DNA of 64,000 nt from Bin80 sp965203305 (GCA_965203305.1 OZ241874.1:3410001-3474000), one strand, 5' to 3'. Counted from the stretch's first letter, positions 9,484-19,198 are shown. Made by a program: numbers and translations. The notes: generated by a model from the sequence alone, not told the origin.

Positions 9484-11388
9484 TCATAAATCAGGAGGCT
9501 TTTCCTCTTCGGGAAGCAGCGTACATTCTTTCGCTGGTGCTTTCTCTTCGGGACCATCCCGCCCCCGCTCCTCTCCCTTCGTCTTCTCGGGATCATACAG
9601 GATCCCCAGAATCCGAAAGATCTGCTGCACGAACGGAGACAGATCCTGATCCATTCGCGTGATCAGGTATCGCTGTCGGAGTTGGTGGAATTTGGTGATG
9701 ATGCGCTGAATCTTGTTGAGGTGCTTCCGAATCGTACTCCAGCTGGACGAGATGCCCTGGGCCTTGAGCGGGATTCGGATCATCTGTGCAAAGCAGACCC
9801 CCAGCAGCGCAAGAAACAGATGCCCCTCAATCCGCTCGTCCTTGCTGTGATAAATGGGCCCCAGTCCAAACTCGGATTTCATGGAGCGGAAGACATGCTC
9901 CACCTCATACTGTCGCCAGTAGGTCTGGGCCACCTCCCGGAGGGACCAGTCCAGATGACTGGTGCGGATCACATACCCGCCACAGGCCCGCATCCACGAC
10001 GCATGCGCCGGAAGACGGGTTACCCGAATCGTGTCCGCATAGTCGGTCTCTTCGTTGCGAATCACCTCCACATCGTAGAGATATGCCACGTGCGGGTGAT
10101 CGCGTTCCAGACGCGTCACCCGTCTCTGCACCGGAGCAAATTTCTTGACACCCGGGTTTGGACAGTCCCTCCCGCAATTTGTCCAGTGCCTTCTCATACG
10201 CCTCACACCGCCGCTGCTTGATCTGCAACTCCGTCTTTGCCTTTGCCTCACTGTAAATGTACACGCGTCGTTCGCCATTCTCTTCGGACAGCTCCCACGC
10301 CTTGATCTGCATTCCGCCCCCGTCTCAAACCGGGCATCCGCAGGTCCCGTGGGAACAGGCGGCGTGCTGCTGCGCTCTATGCCGACCCAGTCAAACCCCT
10401 TCTCCTGCATGAGGACCACATTCCCATCCGTGCAGATCCCGGCATCCATGACCAAAGTCGAATCCTCGTCCCCCAGCTTCTCCAGAACACCAGCCAAGGT
10501 GCCAGGCTCGCTCACATTCCCCGGCAGAATCTCCATCCCGCAGGGCATCCCGTTCCCGCTCATGGACACCGAAAGAGATGTTTGCCGAAGATCGCTCCGC
10601 TTGTTCTTGCTCCGCCCGTGCCGCAGGTATTGTCCCTTCTCCTTCCCGTAATACGGCGTGTTGGTCAGATCATACAGAATGATCTTTCCCCCGAAAGGAA
10701 GCGTGGACTGTGCCCTCTCATAGAGCCACGAGAGAATCTCGTCCCGGTGCCGGTTCAGCAGATCCACCGTCCGGTACAGGGTGTTCAGACTCGGTACAGG
10801 AAGATTCAGAAGCTCCAGAATGGCAGAGGTGGAGGTGAGCCAGTCATGGGTGTGCCGCTCGCTGCCCGGACTCAGCATCTTGCCAATGACCATCACATAG
10901 ATCAGCTTCACCTGCTCTTCGGTACATCCCAAATCCAGCAACAAGCAATCAAAGCCAACCCGATGAAACAGGGACAGGAGCAGGAGCAGACGCTCGCCCC
11001 CAACCGTGCCGGAACCAGGATGCGAAAGCCGAAGGAAACTCACCACACGCTCTGCCGGCGTGCGAGGGGTTCCCACCTCACAGCCACGCTCCACCAGGTT
11101 TTGCGCAATCTGCTGCACCAGATCCCGAAAGAACGGACGCTGTTCCGCAAAGTCCAGCCGAGGTGCTCCGTCCATGTGCGCCTTCACATGAGCCCCAAAG
11201 GCTTGGATCTCTTCCTCGGACAGATCCACATCTTTGCCGAGGCAAAACAGCGTTTTTCGTTTGGGGATGCCGTTGACCCGTTTGCAGTAGGACAGATAGA
11301 ATCGAAATCCTTTCTCTCCTGTCTTGAGGCGGTAAGGGGCTCGGAAGAGGAACATGCCGTGGCGGTTTATCCCAAATTTAAACCGCAT
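9484..11388 (-). CDS. IS1634-type (IS4-like DDE) transposase with an internally frameshifted segment
   Basis: The 634-residue frame has the IS1634 family layout: first Asp in LYDLTNTPYYG, second Asp in LVMDAGICTDGN, and the catalytic Glu in YEVEHVFRSMKSEFGL near the end, followed by EGHLFLALLG. Between the second Asp and the Glu, about 55 residues (10150-10317) read as Arg/Cys-rich nonsense. The neighbouring frame over the same bases gives the expected family sequence (MQIKAWELSEENGERR... EKALDKLREGLSKPG). One base is missing in the run at 10317-10321 and one extra lies near 10146-10155, so the frame is restored. The enzyme is probably inactive as sequenced unless these are sequencing errors. 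Terminal inverted repeats and target duplication were not found. Confidence 0.85.
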   Translation of the reverse strand: MRFKFGINRHGMFLFRAPYRLKTGEKGFRFYLSYCKRVNGIPKRKTLFCLGKDVDLSEEEIQAFGAHVKAHMDGAPRLDFAEQRPFFRDLVQQIAQNLVERGCEVGTPRTPAERVVSFLRLSHPGSGTVGGERLLLLLSLFHRVGFDCLLLDLGCTEEQVKLIYVMVIGKMLSPGSERHTHDWLTSTSAILELLNLPVPSLNTLYRTVDLLNRHRDEILSWLYERAQSTLPFGGKIILYDLTNTPYYGKEKGQYLRHGRSKNKRSDLRQTSLSVSMSGNGMPCGMEILPGNVSEPGTLAGVLEKLGDEDSTLVMDAGICTDGNVVLMQEKGFDWVGIERSSTPPVPTGPADARFETGAECRSRRGSCPKRMANDACTFTVRQRQRRSCRSSSGGVRRMRRHWTNCGRDCPNPGVKKFAPVQRRVTRLERDHPHVAYLYDVEVIRNEETDYADTIRVTRLPAHASWMRACGGYVIRTSHLDWSLREVAQTYWRQYEVEHVFRSMKSEFGLGPIYHSKDERIEGHLFLALLGVCFAQMIRIPLKAQGISSSWSTIRKHLNKIQRIITKFHQLRQRYLITRMDQDLSPFVQQIFRILGILYDPEKTKGEERGRDGPEEKAPAKECTLLPEEEKPPDL

Positions 11389-11637
11389 ATCCGGGGGGAG
11401 GTTCCCGAAAAAAAAATACGGTATACTACAACGGGGTTCTGGAGAGCAAACCCGTAATAAATAAGGAAAAACAGGGCAAATACGAAAATAATTATACCAA
11501 AACAGGCAAATAAGTGGAATTACTAAGGCAAAATGGAGAGAAATTTCCGCGAAAACCAGATTTTTTAAGAATCATGGCGAACTTGCGTTCTGATATTCTG
11601 CAAGCACAGTCGCAGATTCTGGTCAATATGAATATGT

Positions 11638-14600
11638 TCATCGAAGGCGCACAAAATTTCCTGTCTTCACCGAGTCACCCGAGGGAGAGTCGGCCGTCAG
11701 ACGATACAGGTAAATCCCCGCAGAGAGTGAGGCACCATCAATTTCAATGCTCCGCTCCCATCCGGCATCCGAATGCTCCTGTTTGGTAAAGACACTCCTT
11801 CCCAGCAGATCCAAAACCTCTACTTCTATCTCTGCCGACCACGGAAGATTGAACGACAAATGTGTCGTCTGCTGAAAAGGATTCGGATAGTTGCCCAGAA
11901 CTTCAAAGGTCAATGGCAAGGACCCTTGCTCAACGAATACGGGAAGGCGTACCTCAATGCTGAATCGCAGGCTGACACGAGACCCGGCGGCATCCGTAGC
12001 TTCATATACGTGCGATTCTGGACCCGATGTAATTGCAGTCGGCGTTCCACTGATCGTCCGCGTTGACGAGTCAAAACTCAACCCCTCGGGAAGTGGAGAT
12101 AGCGCATACGTGAATGGGGAAGATCCCTCAATGGCCTCGGGCAGGATCAGGGGGGAAATGGTTTGGTTGAGAACGTAGGACTGATCAGGTACATGTCCTG
12201 TAAATCGCAGTGTCCCGCAAGTAGGACCCATCACCTGTGATAAGCCCTTGAGCCATTTCTGAAACTCCTCATCCATTGGTGCACAGAGATTTTGTCCTGC
12301 GAATGAAAGGATTTTCAGGCTGTCAAGTTGCAAGAAACTCCTGGGAAGAGTTCCCGACAGGGAGTTATTCTCCAGAAACAGAGTCTCAAGCTGTGAGAGA
12401 TTCCCAAGTTCAGCCGGAATCTCCCCGGACAGATTATTATTCTGCAGCAGCAAAGATCTTAATTGTGAGAGATTTCCAAGCTCGGACGGAATCTCCCCGG
12501 ACAGATTATTATTCTGTAGCAATAGACCCTGTGCCCGCGAGAGGTTTCCAAACTCAGCCGGAATCTCCCCAGACAAGGAGTTGTTATCCAGAAACAAAGC
12601 CCGTACTTGCGAAAGCTTTCCAAGCTCAGACGGAATCTCCCCAGACAGATTGTTTTCACTCAGGGAAAATGTGAAATCTACCGATGAGAGATTTCCCAGT
12701 TCGGCGGGAATCTCTCCAGACAGACGATTGCTGCTTAAATCAAAGTAATACATCTGCATAAAATTGCCGAGCGAAGGTGGAATCCTGCCGGACAGATCGT
12801 TGTCATTGAGCAACAGAGCCTGCAGCCCCGATAGATTTCCGAGTTCGGAGGGGATCTCCCCGGACAGATTGTTGCTTTGGAGATCTATGCTATTCAACTG
12901 ACGGGCATTGCCAAGTTGAGACGGGATCCTTCCAGACAGAGTATTCTGCGACAGGCCCAGATTTTTCAGATGCAGAAAATTCCCGATCTCGGGCGGAAGG
13001 GATTGTGTGAGATTGTTATCACTCAAAGCCAGCTCCGTCAACCAGCCATTTTCCAGCGTGATTCCATGCCATGTAGACAGTTCCTCTTCGCTCGGCACCT
13101 TGGATATATCCCAATTGACGTTATTTGTCCACTGATCTCCTCCCGTTGCCGTGTAAAATGTACTCAAGTTCTTGTGTATGTCCTCCAGTGACCGATTGAC
13201 ACGAAACGCAAACATGTCTGCAACATCCTGATGGTTTCCAGCCTGTACTTGCGTATACAGGCGAACCATCTGATTCAGTGGAGCATTCGGGGCGACCGTA
13301 AATGCAAACTCAACCTCAACAGAATCCCCACTCGCCAGAGATGCAACATCGGTCCCTGCCCTGTTCATGGTGATGAACGGGTACGACTCAGGATTGATGA
13401 GGCTTACCCTGACCTGACTGGCATCCGCGAGATAGTTCACAAGCATTGCGGTAATCCGAACCTCGTCCCCAGAATCCACCATCTCGTCCCCGTCAGAATC
13501 TGTCCATGACCAGTGCTTTACACGCAAAGCCGGCAAATCAAGCTGCGCTTGAACGGCTGCTTCTGCATTGACCAGACCCCGCCCCAAATTTCCAGAATGG
13601 GTCGGATTCTCCGGGTCCATGTTCGTGCTGGAAAGTCTGATGTGCTCACGTAATGCGTCCGGTGACATGTCGGGGAACTTTGTCTTCACCAGCGCAGCTA
13701 CCCCTGCCACAAGAGGGGATGAAAATGAGGTGCCTTCTTCCTTGACGTATCCATTATCCACCCCGGTCGTGAGAATTTCTTGCCCTGGAGCAAATACATT
13801 CACCAGTCTGCCATAATTCGAGAAACTCGCACGCCGCTTCGTTGTCTTCTCTGTTGCGCCCACGGAAAGTACTCTGGGATGCCGCGCAGGATATTCCGCG
13901 GACACATCAAAATTGCTGCCATCATTCCCTGCTGCGGCAACGATAAGCGATCCCATGTCGGTGGCCGTGTTCAGTGTTTGCGTCACGAACTCAATCCCTC
14001 CTGCCATATCTGCTGTGGCCCCCCAACTCGTGTTAATGATATCCGCTCCGTTCGCGGCTGCATACAGGATGGCCTGGTAGCCATATACGGCATCGTCATT
14101 CTCGTCACTGGCGTTGATGTGCATGAGTTCCGCATTCCAGGCTGCCCCGGCAATGCCGACTCCATTATCCGATACGGCACTGGCTGATCCGGCCACGGCA
14201 GTACCGTGCCCACGGCCAGTCGCATTCAGTGTCCCTGTTGGATCATTGCTGTTCTTGTTTCCAAAATTTACCCCGTGAATGTCATCAACTTGGCCATTAT
14301 TATCGTCATCTATATTATTATCTGGAATCTCGTCTTTATTCGTCCACACATTCGCGCGAAGGTCCTCATGTCTCCATTCTCCGCCTCCATCTATGATGGC
14401 GATCACGACCGTGGGTGTCCTGCTTCCGCTCTTGACTTCATCCCATGCTTCAGGTAACCTCAGCAGGCGCAATTCTGGCTGATCTCCGAAACGAGGATCA
14501 TCAGGATCCACGGCTTCCGCAGTTTTCGTGGGTGTATAGAACCGATTGCGAAGGAGCGGTTCGGCATATACTACACCAGAGATCCCGGAGAAATCTCCTG

Positions 14601-14928
14601 CCACTATATCTGGAGCTGCTTCTGCCTGATAGTACACATAATAGGTACGACGCAGGGCCAGCAGATTTTTGCGCGTTTTCGGGGTTGGCACTACATTGTC
14701 CAGGAACGGATATACCCGCTCAATGGAATACACATTGTAACGGGAGGCCCTAGCATCAAAATCCGCAAGTCCAGTTCTGCCGGATTTTCCTGCAACCTGC
14801 GTATCCGCTGTAAACTGAACCACAATCCTGCCAGACTGGTACTGGGGCGTGACCTGTGCACCTGCCGTGGGAAGAAACTGGCATGAGATCAACAGCACAG
14901 TGACAAGGGCCAGCGCGGGTCTTCCCAT
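11638..14928 (-). CDS. Secreted subtilisin-family (S8) protease with leucine-rich repeats and T9SS sorting domain
   Basis: About 1,096 residues from ATG 14928; an ATG nine codons upstream is possible. The order is: signal peptide ending near PTAGAQ; S8 catalytic domain with Asp in VIAIIDGGGEW, His in GRGHGTAVAGS and Ser in GTSFSSPLVAGVAALV; a beta-sandwich stretch; and about ten 24-residue plant-type LRRs of the form LGNLSxLxxLxLxNNxLSGEIP. Then come a putative Ig/cadherin-like domain (SPFTYALSPLPEGLSF... ISGTPTAI) and a C-terminal T9SS domain (GNYPNPFQQ, LDLLGRSVF, SAGIYLYRL). A calcium-loop-like acidic stretch (NNIDDDNNGQVDD) follows the Asp motif. The protein should be exported through T9SS and act at the surface or outside the cell. 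Adhesion or target recognition by the LRRs is an inference. Confidence 0.9.
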   Translation of the reverse strand: MGRPALALVTVLLISCQFLPTAGAQVTPQYQSGRIVVQFTADTQVAGKSGRTGLADFDARASRYNVYSIERVYPFLDNVVPTPKTRKNLLALRRTYYVYYQAEAAPDIVAGDFSGISGVVYAEPLLRNRFYTPTKTAEAVDPDDPRFGDQPELRLLRLPEAWDEVKSGSRTPTVVIAIIDGGGEWRHEDLRANVWTNKDEIPDNNIDDDNNGQVDDIHGVNFGNKNSNDPTGTLNATGRGHGTAVAGSASAVSDNGVGIAGAAWNAELMHINASDENDDAVYGYQAILYAAANGADIINTSWGATADMAGGIEFVTQTLNTATDMGSLIVAAAGNDGSNFDVSAEYPARHPRVLSVGATEKTTKRRASFSNYGRLVNVFAPGQEILTTGVDNGYVKEEGTSFSSPLVAGVAALVKTKFPDMSPDALREHIRLSSTNMDPENPTHSGNLGRGLVNAEAAVQAQLDLPALRVKHWSWTDSDGDEMVDSGDEVRITAMLVNYLADASQVRVSLINPESYPFITMNRAGTDVASLASGDSVEVEFAFTVAPNAPLNQMVRLYTQVQAGNHQDVADMFAFRVNRSLEDIHKNLSTFYTATGGDQWTNNVNWDISKVPSEEELSTWHGITLENGWLTELALSDNNLTQSLPPEIGNFLHLKNLGLSQNTLSGRIPSQLGNARQLNSIDLQSNNLSGEIPSELGNLSGLQALLLNDNDLSGRIPPSLGNFMQMYYFDLSSNRLSGEIPAELGNLSSVDFTFSLSENNLSGEIPSELGKLSQVRALFLDNNSLSGEIPAEFGNLSRAQGLLLQNNNLSGEIPSELGNLSQLRSLLLQNNNLSGEIPAELGNLSQLETLFLENNSLSGTLPRSFLQLDSLKILSFAGQNLCAPMDEEFQKWLKGLSQVMGPTCGTLRFTGHVPDQSYVLNQTISPLILPEAIEGSSPFTYALSPLPEGLSFDSSTRTISGTPTAITSGPESHVYEATDAAGSRVSLRFSIEVRLPVFVEQGSLPLTFEVLGNYPNPFQQTTHLSFNLPWSAEIEVEVLDLLGRSVFTKQEHSDAGWERSIEIDGASLSAGIYLYRLTADSPSGDSVKTGNFVRLR

Positions 14929-15117
14929 GATTTTTTCAAGTTGAGAGCATATCATTTAGCACAGAGAGAATTTTAGAGATAAATGCGAATTCATCCCGGC
15001 AATAATCGTGCCTTATCTAATGCAGGGATGGCATTGCGTGTCCACTGCCCCCGCAACACTCACATGGTATCCCTCAGGGAAGGCGGGACAGCCACTGGTG
15101 AATATTGAGCAGCCATA

Positions 15118-15741
15118 CTACCAGCTCTTGGGCTTGTGGATACCCGTATTGGGAATGGGATTGGGCAGCTGCGATTGGGCAAGTGCACCACCACGAATAT
15201 GTCGAACGAAATCTGCATGTCTCCTGAGCTGGTTTGATGTTCGTCGATTTCCGGGAGTAACCAAGCCAACACAAACCGTAGTATATCGCTTTACCAAGCG
15301 CATTGCTTCGGCAATGTCGCTGTCATTAGTCACGACCACAGCACAGTCACATGCACCATGCAGGGCATCGTTCAACAGATGTACGGCCAAGTTGACATCC
15401 GATCCCTTCTCCTCAATTTTTATTACGAGAGCATTCCTGTGCTTTGCAGTTGGATGTGCCAGAGGTAACCGAACTGTGTGTTGCAAGAAATGCCCGAGAT
15501 GAATTTCTACATTGGGGCTATATTTTCGCAGTGCATGGAGGTAGGTACCCTGATTCTGCGATTTGTACGGAGAGCTGGACGTACTTGACACTTTGGCGGT
15601 AAAATATCTGACGAGTTCAATATTGTGGTGAGGCTTGAGCACTTTCTCAAATAAAAGCGGCAAATCAAGCCACTTAAATCTGGTACCTTTGATAGCCCCG
15701 TAATAAAGATTGAATCCGTCTACATACACAATCGTCCGCAT
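15118..15741 (-). CDS. NYN-domain (PIN-like) putative ribonuclease
   Basis: About 207 residues from ATG 15741, chosen because MRTIVYVDGFNLYYG is the canonical NYN N-terminus; an upstream extension reads through the hairpin region with poor composition. Acidic residues expected in the active site are visible in YVDGFNL, KGSDVNLAVHLLNDA and VVTNDSDIAEAM. NYN proteins are metal-dependent nucleases, usually acting on RNA; the substrate is unknown. The start codon lies 19 nt after two stable hairpins, and the first 24 codons with the upstream region are duplicated in tandem (see 15670-16314). Regulation of the mRNA through these structures, perhaps by the nuclease itself, is plausible but unproven. 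Confidence 0.85.
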   Translation of the reverse strand: MRTIVYVDGFNLYYGAIKGTRFKWLDLPLLFEKVLKPHHNIELVRYFTAKVSSTSSSPYKSQNQGTYLHALRKYSPNVEIHLGHFLQHTVRLPLAHPTAKHRNALVIKIEEKGSDVNLAVHLLNDALHGACDCAVVVTNDSDIAEAMRLVKRYTTVCVGLVTPGNRRTSNQLRRHADFVRHIRGGALAQSQLPNPIPNTGIHKPKSW

Positions 15742-15760
15742 CAACTGGCATAATGTAGCA

Positions 15761-15804
15761 AGGGCCTCCGAAGAGGCCCTGCGGCCTACGCGCGAAGGCG
15801 TAGG
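15761..15804 (-). promoter_or_regulatory. Two-hairpin UUCG element in the NYN gene 5' leader, copy 1
   Basis: On the coding (minus) strand the RNA folds first as CCTACGC/GCGTAGG (15785-15804) and then as AGGGCCTC/GAGGCCCT (15761-15780). The second has loop UUCG closed by C-G, the extra-stable cUUCGg tetraloop. The element sits 19 nt upstream of the ATG. No U-run follows, so it is not a standard terminator. Confidence 0.7.
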
Positions 15805-15983
15805 GGGGGTCAGGTATGCATTGACATATACACATGTATACGCAAGCAACGCATGCATTACTGGAATTTACATTCGACCTGCCAGGTTTGTTCCCGCAGT
15901 CACAACTTTTTTTCTCGTGAGGATGGTAAGCAATCGCATGGATCAATCTTATCGCTCAAAGGGACAGAAACGAACAAACTAGG

Positions 15984-16055
15984 CCGCTTAAATCTGGTAC
16001 CTTTGATAGCCCCGTAATAAAGGTTGAATCCGTCTACATATACAATTGTCCGCAT
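15984..16055 (-). pseudogene. Truncated duplicate of the NYN gene N-terminus
   Basis: From ATG 16055 the sequence encodes the same residues as the intact NYN gene (MRTIVYVDGFNLYYGAIKG, then TRFK) and then diverges at the duplication joint, running to a stop in unrelated sequence after a few dozen codons. All nuclease residues beyond the first Asp are lost. It lies directly upstream of copy 1 of the hairpin element. Confidence 0.8.
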
Positions 16056-16073
16056 CAACTAACGCAAAAAGCA

Positions 16074-16117
16074 AGGGCCTCCGAAGAGGCCCTGCGGCCT
16101 ACGACCGAAGACGTAGG
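16074..16117 (-). promoter_or_regulatory. Two-hairpin UUCG element, copy 2
   Basis: Same order as copy 1: CCTACG/CGTAGG (16098-16117, with an inner cUUCGg after a T-T mismatch) and AGGGCCTC/GAGGCCCT (16074-16093) with loop UUCG. The second stem is identical to copy 1 while the loop of the first differs, so the outer stem is what has been kept. A decayed third pair is at about 16265-16314. Confidence 0.7.
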
Positions 16118-16402
16118 GGGGGCAAAATGCATAGACATATACACACAAGAGACGTGTGCAGTACGCCAGCAATGCATGCACTATCAGGGTTTACTTTAGA
16201 ATTATCAGGTTTGTTCCTGTGGAGTCATATCTTTATGGGACTGGCACAGCAGCACAGCTCCACCGGCTGAGCTTCGGCAAGGAGACCCTGCAACCTATGA
16301 CCGAAGATAATAGGAAGGAGTCAGGATGTACACATACCACTGCTATGCAAGGTCACACTCTATGGCGTTTGTTTCCACAATCGTGTCTTTTTGCCACTTG
16401 GC

Positions 16403-19198
16403 TTAAACGGGGAGCATACTCTGGATTAACTTCGGTGCATCTTTCAGCAGAGCATCAAGTTTTTCAGGATGACGACCACCTGCGGTCGCAAGCTCCGGCC
16501 GACCTCCACCTCCACCTCCTATCTGACGCGCAAGAAGACTTGCAATGGTGCCTGCTTGCATACCCCTGGGAAGCAAATCATCGGTGACAACCACCACCAG
16601 ATACGCCTTCTGCCCTTCTGGATCAGTTGCCCCCAATATCCCCACACTGGAACCATCCAGCCGCTTCCTCAACTCCTCTCCCTGCGCTCGTAACATCTCC
16701 ATATCGGTGTCATCAATACGTCCAACAATCAGATGCGTGCTATCCACGCTGATTTTATGGCTCAGAATCTGATCCAGCTGGGCTGCAAGCCTCGCATGCC
16801 GAAACCTCTCCAGTTCCTTTTTTAATGACTGATTCGTCTCCAGAAGCTCTGCCACAGACTCCTCTACGGGACGCTTTGATCCCTGAAATTCTCTCCTGAC
16901 ATGTTCCAGAGAAATTCGCTCCTGAGTAACCAGATTGACAGCATCTGTCCCTGCAATTGCCTCTACCCTGCGAATTCCCGTGGCAATGGATCCCTCAGAC
17001 TGGAGAATAAACAGTCCAATCTCGCCCGTTGCTGCTACATGGGTTCCTCCACATAACTCCACAGAAAATGTCGGATCAAATGTAACGACACGGACCCTGT
17101 CTCCGTACTTCTCGCCAAAAAGTGCTGTTGCCCCTCGGGCCAGTGCCTCTTTATAGGGGACATTCTGGTCAATTTCTGCAACGATATTTCGCTGTATCTG
17201 CCCATTGACCCGACTCTGAATACGCTTCAGATCTTCGGAACTGACCCGCTCATAATGACTAAAGTCAAACCGCAGGTGCCCGGCTGCTACTAGCGATCCT
17301 CTCTGCTCCACTCCAGGGCCCAGAACCTCCCTGAGTGCTGCATGCATCAGGTGAGTTGCCGTATGATGTTTCGCGATTCGCTGCCGCCTCTTGACATCCA
17401 CCGCAGCTGTCACTGGACAATCAAGAGCAGACGGAAAACGGTCCACCGTATGCGTAATTTGCCCGCCTGCAGCCTGAGTATCTGTGACCTGGACAATCTC
17501 ACCGTCAAAACTGAGTGTGCCAGTATCTCCAATCTGTCCTCCCCTTTCTCCATAAAAGGGGGTACAATCCAGCACGATGGTGTTTGCACCTGCATCAGAT
17601 GCAACAACCCGTGCCCCCTCAAGAGTAGTCAGTGTATAGCCAACGAACTCTGACGAAGGAGCCGCACTGCCAGTTCCGGTGCTGATGATCTCCACGGATT
17701 TTGCGCTTCGGGCCCGGTTTCGCTGTTCCGCCATCAGTTCCTCAAACCGCATCATATCTACCTGCCGCCCCCGCTCTCGTGCCATAAGCTGGGTCAAGTC
17801 TATCGGGAATCCATAGGTATCATGCAGCAGGAATGCAATTTCCCCGGGAACCTGGCTCAGGCGTGTCACCGAAACAAAAGACTTCATCCCGTTCTTTTCG
17901 CCCGCATAAGCCTTGCGCAGGAGATCCTGCGCCGCCGTATCTGTTTTCAGGGTTTCCACAAAATCCTCTCCCCTGTCGGAGGTAATCCCGTCTATGTACG
18001 TGAAAACCCGGTCAAATAACACAATTCCTCGCCCCAGTGTGCGCAAAAATGCATGCTCTTCCCCACGGATATTTTCTGTGATGAATGCTTCCCTGGCACG
18101 CAGTTCTGGAAACACCTCCCCGAGAGATTCAATCACAGTGGGAGCCAGATGGCACAGGAAGGGATCTCTAATGCCAAGCGTGGTATATCCATAACGGACT
18201 GCCCGTCGTAAAATTCTGCGAATTACATACCCCTGCCCTACATTCCCCGGGATCGCTCCATCGGAAATTGCCACAACTATGCCACGAATGTGATCCGCAA
18301 CCACCCGCATGGCTACGCGGATCTTGTCTACCTCCAGGCTAGAATCAATCTCGTCGTACCCCCGAATTCCCTCAACGGGACTTAACTCTGTGACCTTGCG
18401 GAAAAGCCTGCTGAACGCATCCGTATCATAGGTGCTGACTTTCCCCTGCATCACGGCTGCAAGACGCTCTAGCCCCATTCCTGTATCTACATGGCAGGCA
18501 GACAGGGGAACCAGCTTTTGGTCTTTTTGGGCATCATACTGAATAAACACCAGATTCCACAGCTCAATCACCGTGGGGAGGTCGCGATTAACACATTGGT
18601 GCCCCGGAACTTGATGACGCAAGTCATCAGGACGCAAGTCAATATGGATTTCCGAACAGGGGCCACAGGGGCCTGTTTCCCCCATCATCCAGAAATTGTC
18701 CTTGGTGCTTCCATACAGAACCTGATTGTCTGGAAGATGCCGTTTCCACAAGGCAGCAGCCTCTTCGTCTGCCGGAAGATTCAGATCTGGATCTCCGGCA
18801 TGTACGGTCGCATATAGCCTGTCCTGCGGGAGTTTCCAGTGCTCGACCAGAAGCTCCCATGCCATGTCAATCGCCTCCTCCTTGAAATAGTCTCCAAAGC
18901 TCCAGTTGCCCAGCATTTCGAAGAAGGTGTGATGATATGTGTCGTGCCCCACCTCTTCCAGATCATTGTGCTTTCCGGACACTCGCAGACATTTCTGCGT
19001 ATCTGCCGCCCGAACATATTCCCGGCTTTCCTGCCCCAGGAAGATATCCTTAAACTGGGCCATCCCCGAGTTAATGAACAGCAGCGTCGGATCATCCGCA
19101 GGAATGAGAGAAGCACTCGGAACAATCGTATGCCCCTTCTTGCGGAAAAACTCCAGGAATTCTGCCCTGATTTGCGCAATCGTCTTGTGGTTCGGCAT
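16403..19198 (-). CDS. alaS: Alanyl-tRNA synthetase
   Basis: A 931-residue class II synthetase that charges tRNA-Ala. The N-terminus is canonical (FLEFFRKKGHTIVPSASLIP, then FINSGMAQFKDIFLG). The editing domain carries the zinc/active-site HxxxH as KHHTATHLMHAALR and the later Cys/His pair in VELCGGTHVAATGEIG. The C-terminal C-Ala domain with the glycine-rich GGGGGRPELATAGG completes it. The length is slightly above that of E. coli AlaS (876). The reading frame is intact. It is divergent from the DUF4097 gene, with 156 bases between the start codons. Confidence 0.98.
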   Translation of the reverse strand: MPNHKTIAQIRAEFLEFFRKKGHTIVPSASLIPADDPTLLFINSGMAQFKDIFLGQESREYVRAADTQKCLRVSGKHNDLEEVGHDTYHHTFFEMLGNWSFGDYFKEEAIDMAWELLVEHWKLPQDRLYATVHAGDPDLNLPADEEAAALWKRHLPDNQVLYGSTKDNFWMMGETGPCGPCSEIHIDLRPDDLRHQVPGHQCVNRDLPTVIELWNLVFIQYDAQKDQKLVPLSACHVDTGMGLERLAAVMQGKVSTYDTDAFSRLFRKVTELSPVEGIRGYDEIDSSLEVDKIRVAMRVVADHIRGIVVAISDGAIPGNVGQGYVIRRILRRAVRYGYTTLGIRDPFLCHLAPTVIESLGEVFPELRAREAFITENIRGEEHAFLRTLGRGIVLFDRVFTYIDGITSDRGEDFVETLKTDTAAQDLLRKAYAGEKNGMKSFVSVTRLSQVPGEIAFLLHDTYGFPIDLTQLMARERGRQVDMMRFEELMAEQRNRARSAKSVEIISTGTGSAAPSSEFVGYTLTTLEGARVVASDAGANTIVLDCTPFYGERGGQIGDTGTLSFDGEIVQVTDTQAAGGQITHTVDRFPSALDCPVTAAVDVKRRQRIAKHHTATHLMHAALREVLGPGVEQRGSLVAAGHLRFDFSHYERVSSEDLKRIQSRVNGQIQRNIVAEIDQNVPYKEALARGATALFGEKYGDRVRVVTFDPTFSVELCGGTHVAATGEIGLFILQSEGSIATGIRRVEAIAGTDAVNLVTQERISLEHVRREFQGSKRPVEESVAELLETNQSLKKELERFRHARLAAQLDQILSHKISVDSTHLIVGRIDDTDMEMLRAQGEELRKRLDGSSVGILGATDPEGQKAYLVVVVTDDLLPRGMQAGTIASLLARQIGGGGGGRPELATAGGRHPEKLDALLKDAPKLIQSMLPV

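Larger units (their letters stand above)
15670..16314 (-). repeat. Tandem duplication (~314 bp) of NYN gene 5' end plus upstream hairpins, with a third degenerate copy
   Basis: The block 15670-15811 (NYN codons 1-24, upstream spacer, two hairpins) recurs almost identically at 15984-16121, offset by 313-314 bases. The flanking text beyond the hairpins also recurs (GACATATACACA, GCATGCA, CAGGTTTGTTCC). A third, degraded hairpin pair ends at 16314, about 197 bases further, without the coding part. The array shows repeated duplication of the gene's control region rather than of the whole gene. Confidence 0.8.

Noticed and set aside
9330..11520. Terminal inverted repeats and target duplication of the IS1634-type element
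   Set aside because: Loose similarities between the two flanks did not give a pair of ends I could defend.
12360..12920. Tandem DNA repeat as a separate mobile or satellite element
   Set aside because: The periodicity of about 72 bases is the LRR coding repeat of the protease gene.
15761..16314. CRISPR array
   Set aside because: Repeats are hundreds of bases apart, include coding sequence and degrade with distance; no uniform spacers or cas genes.
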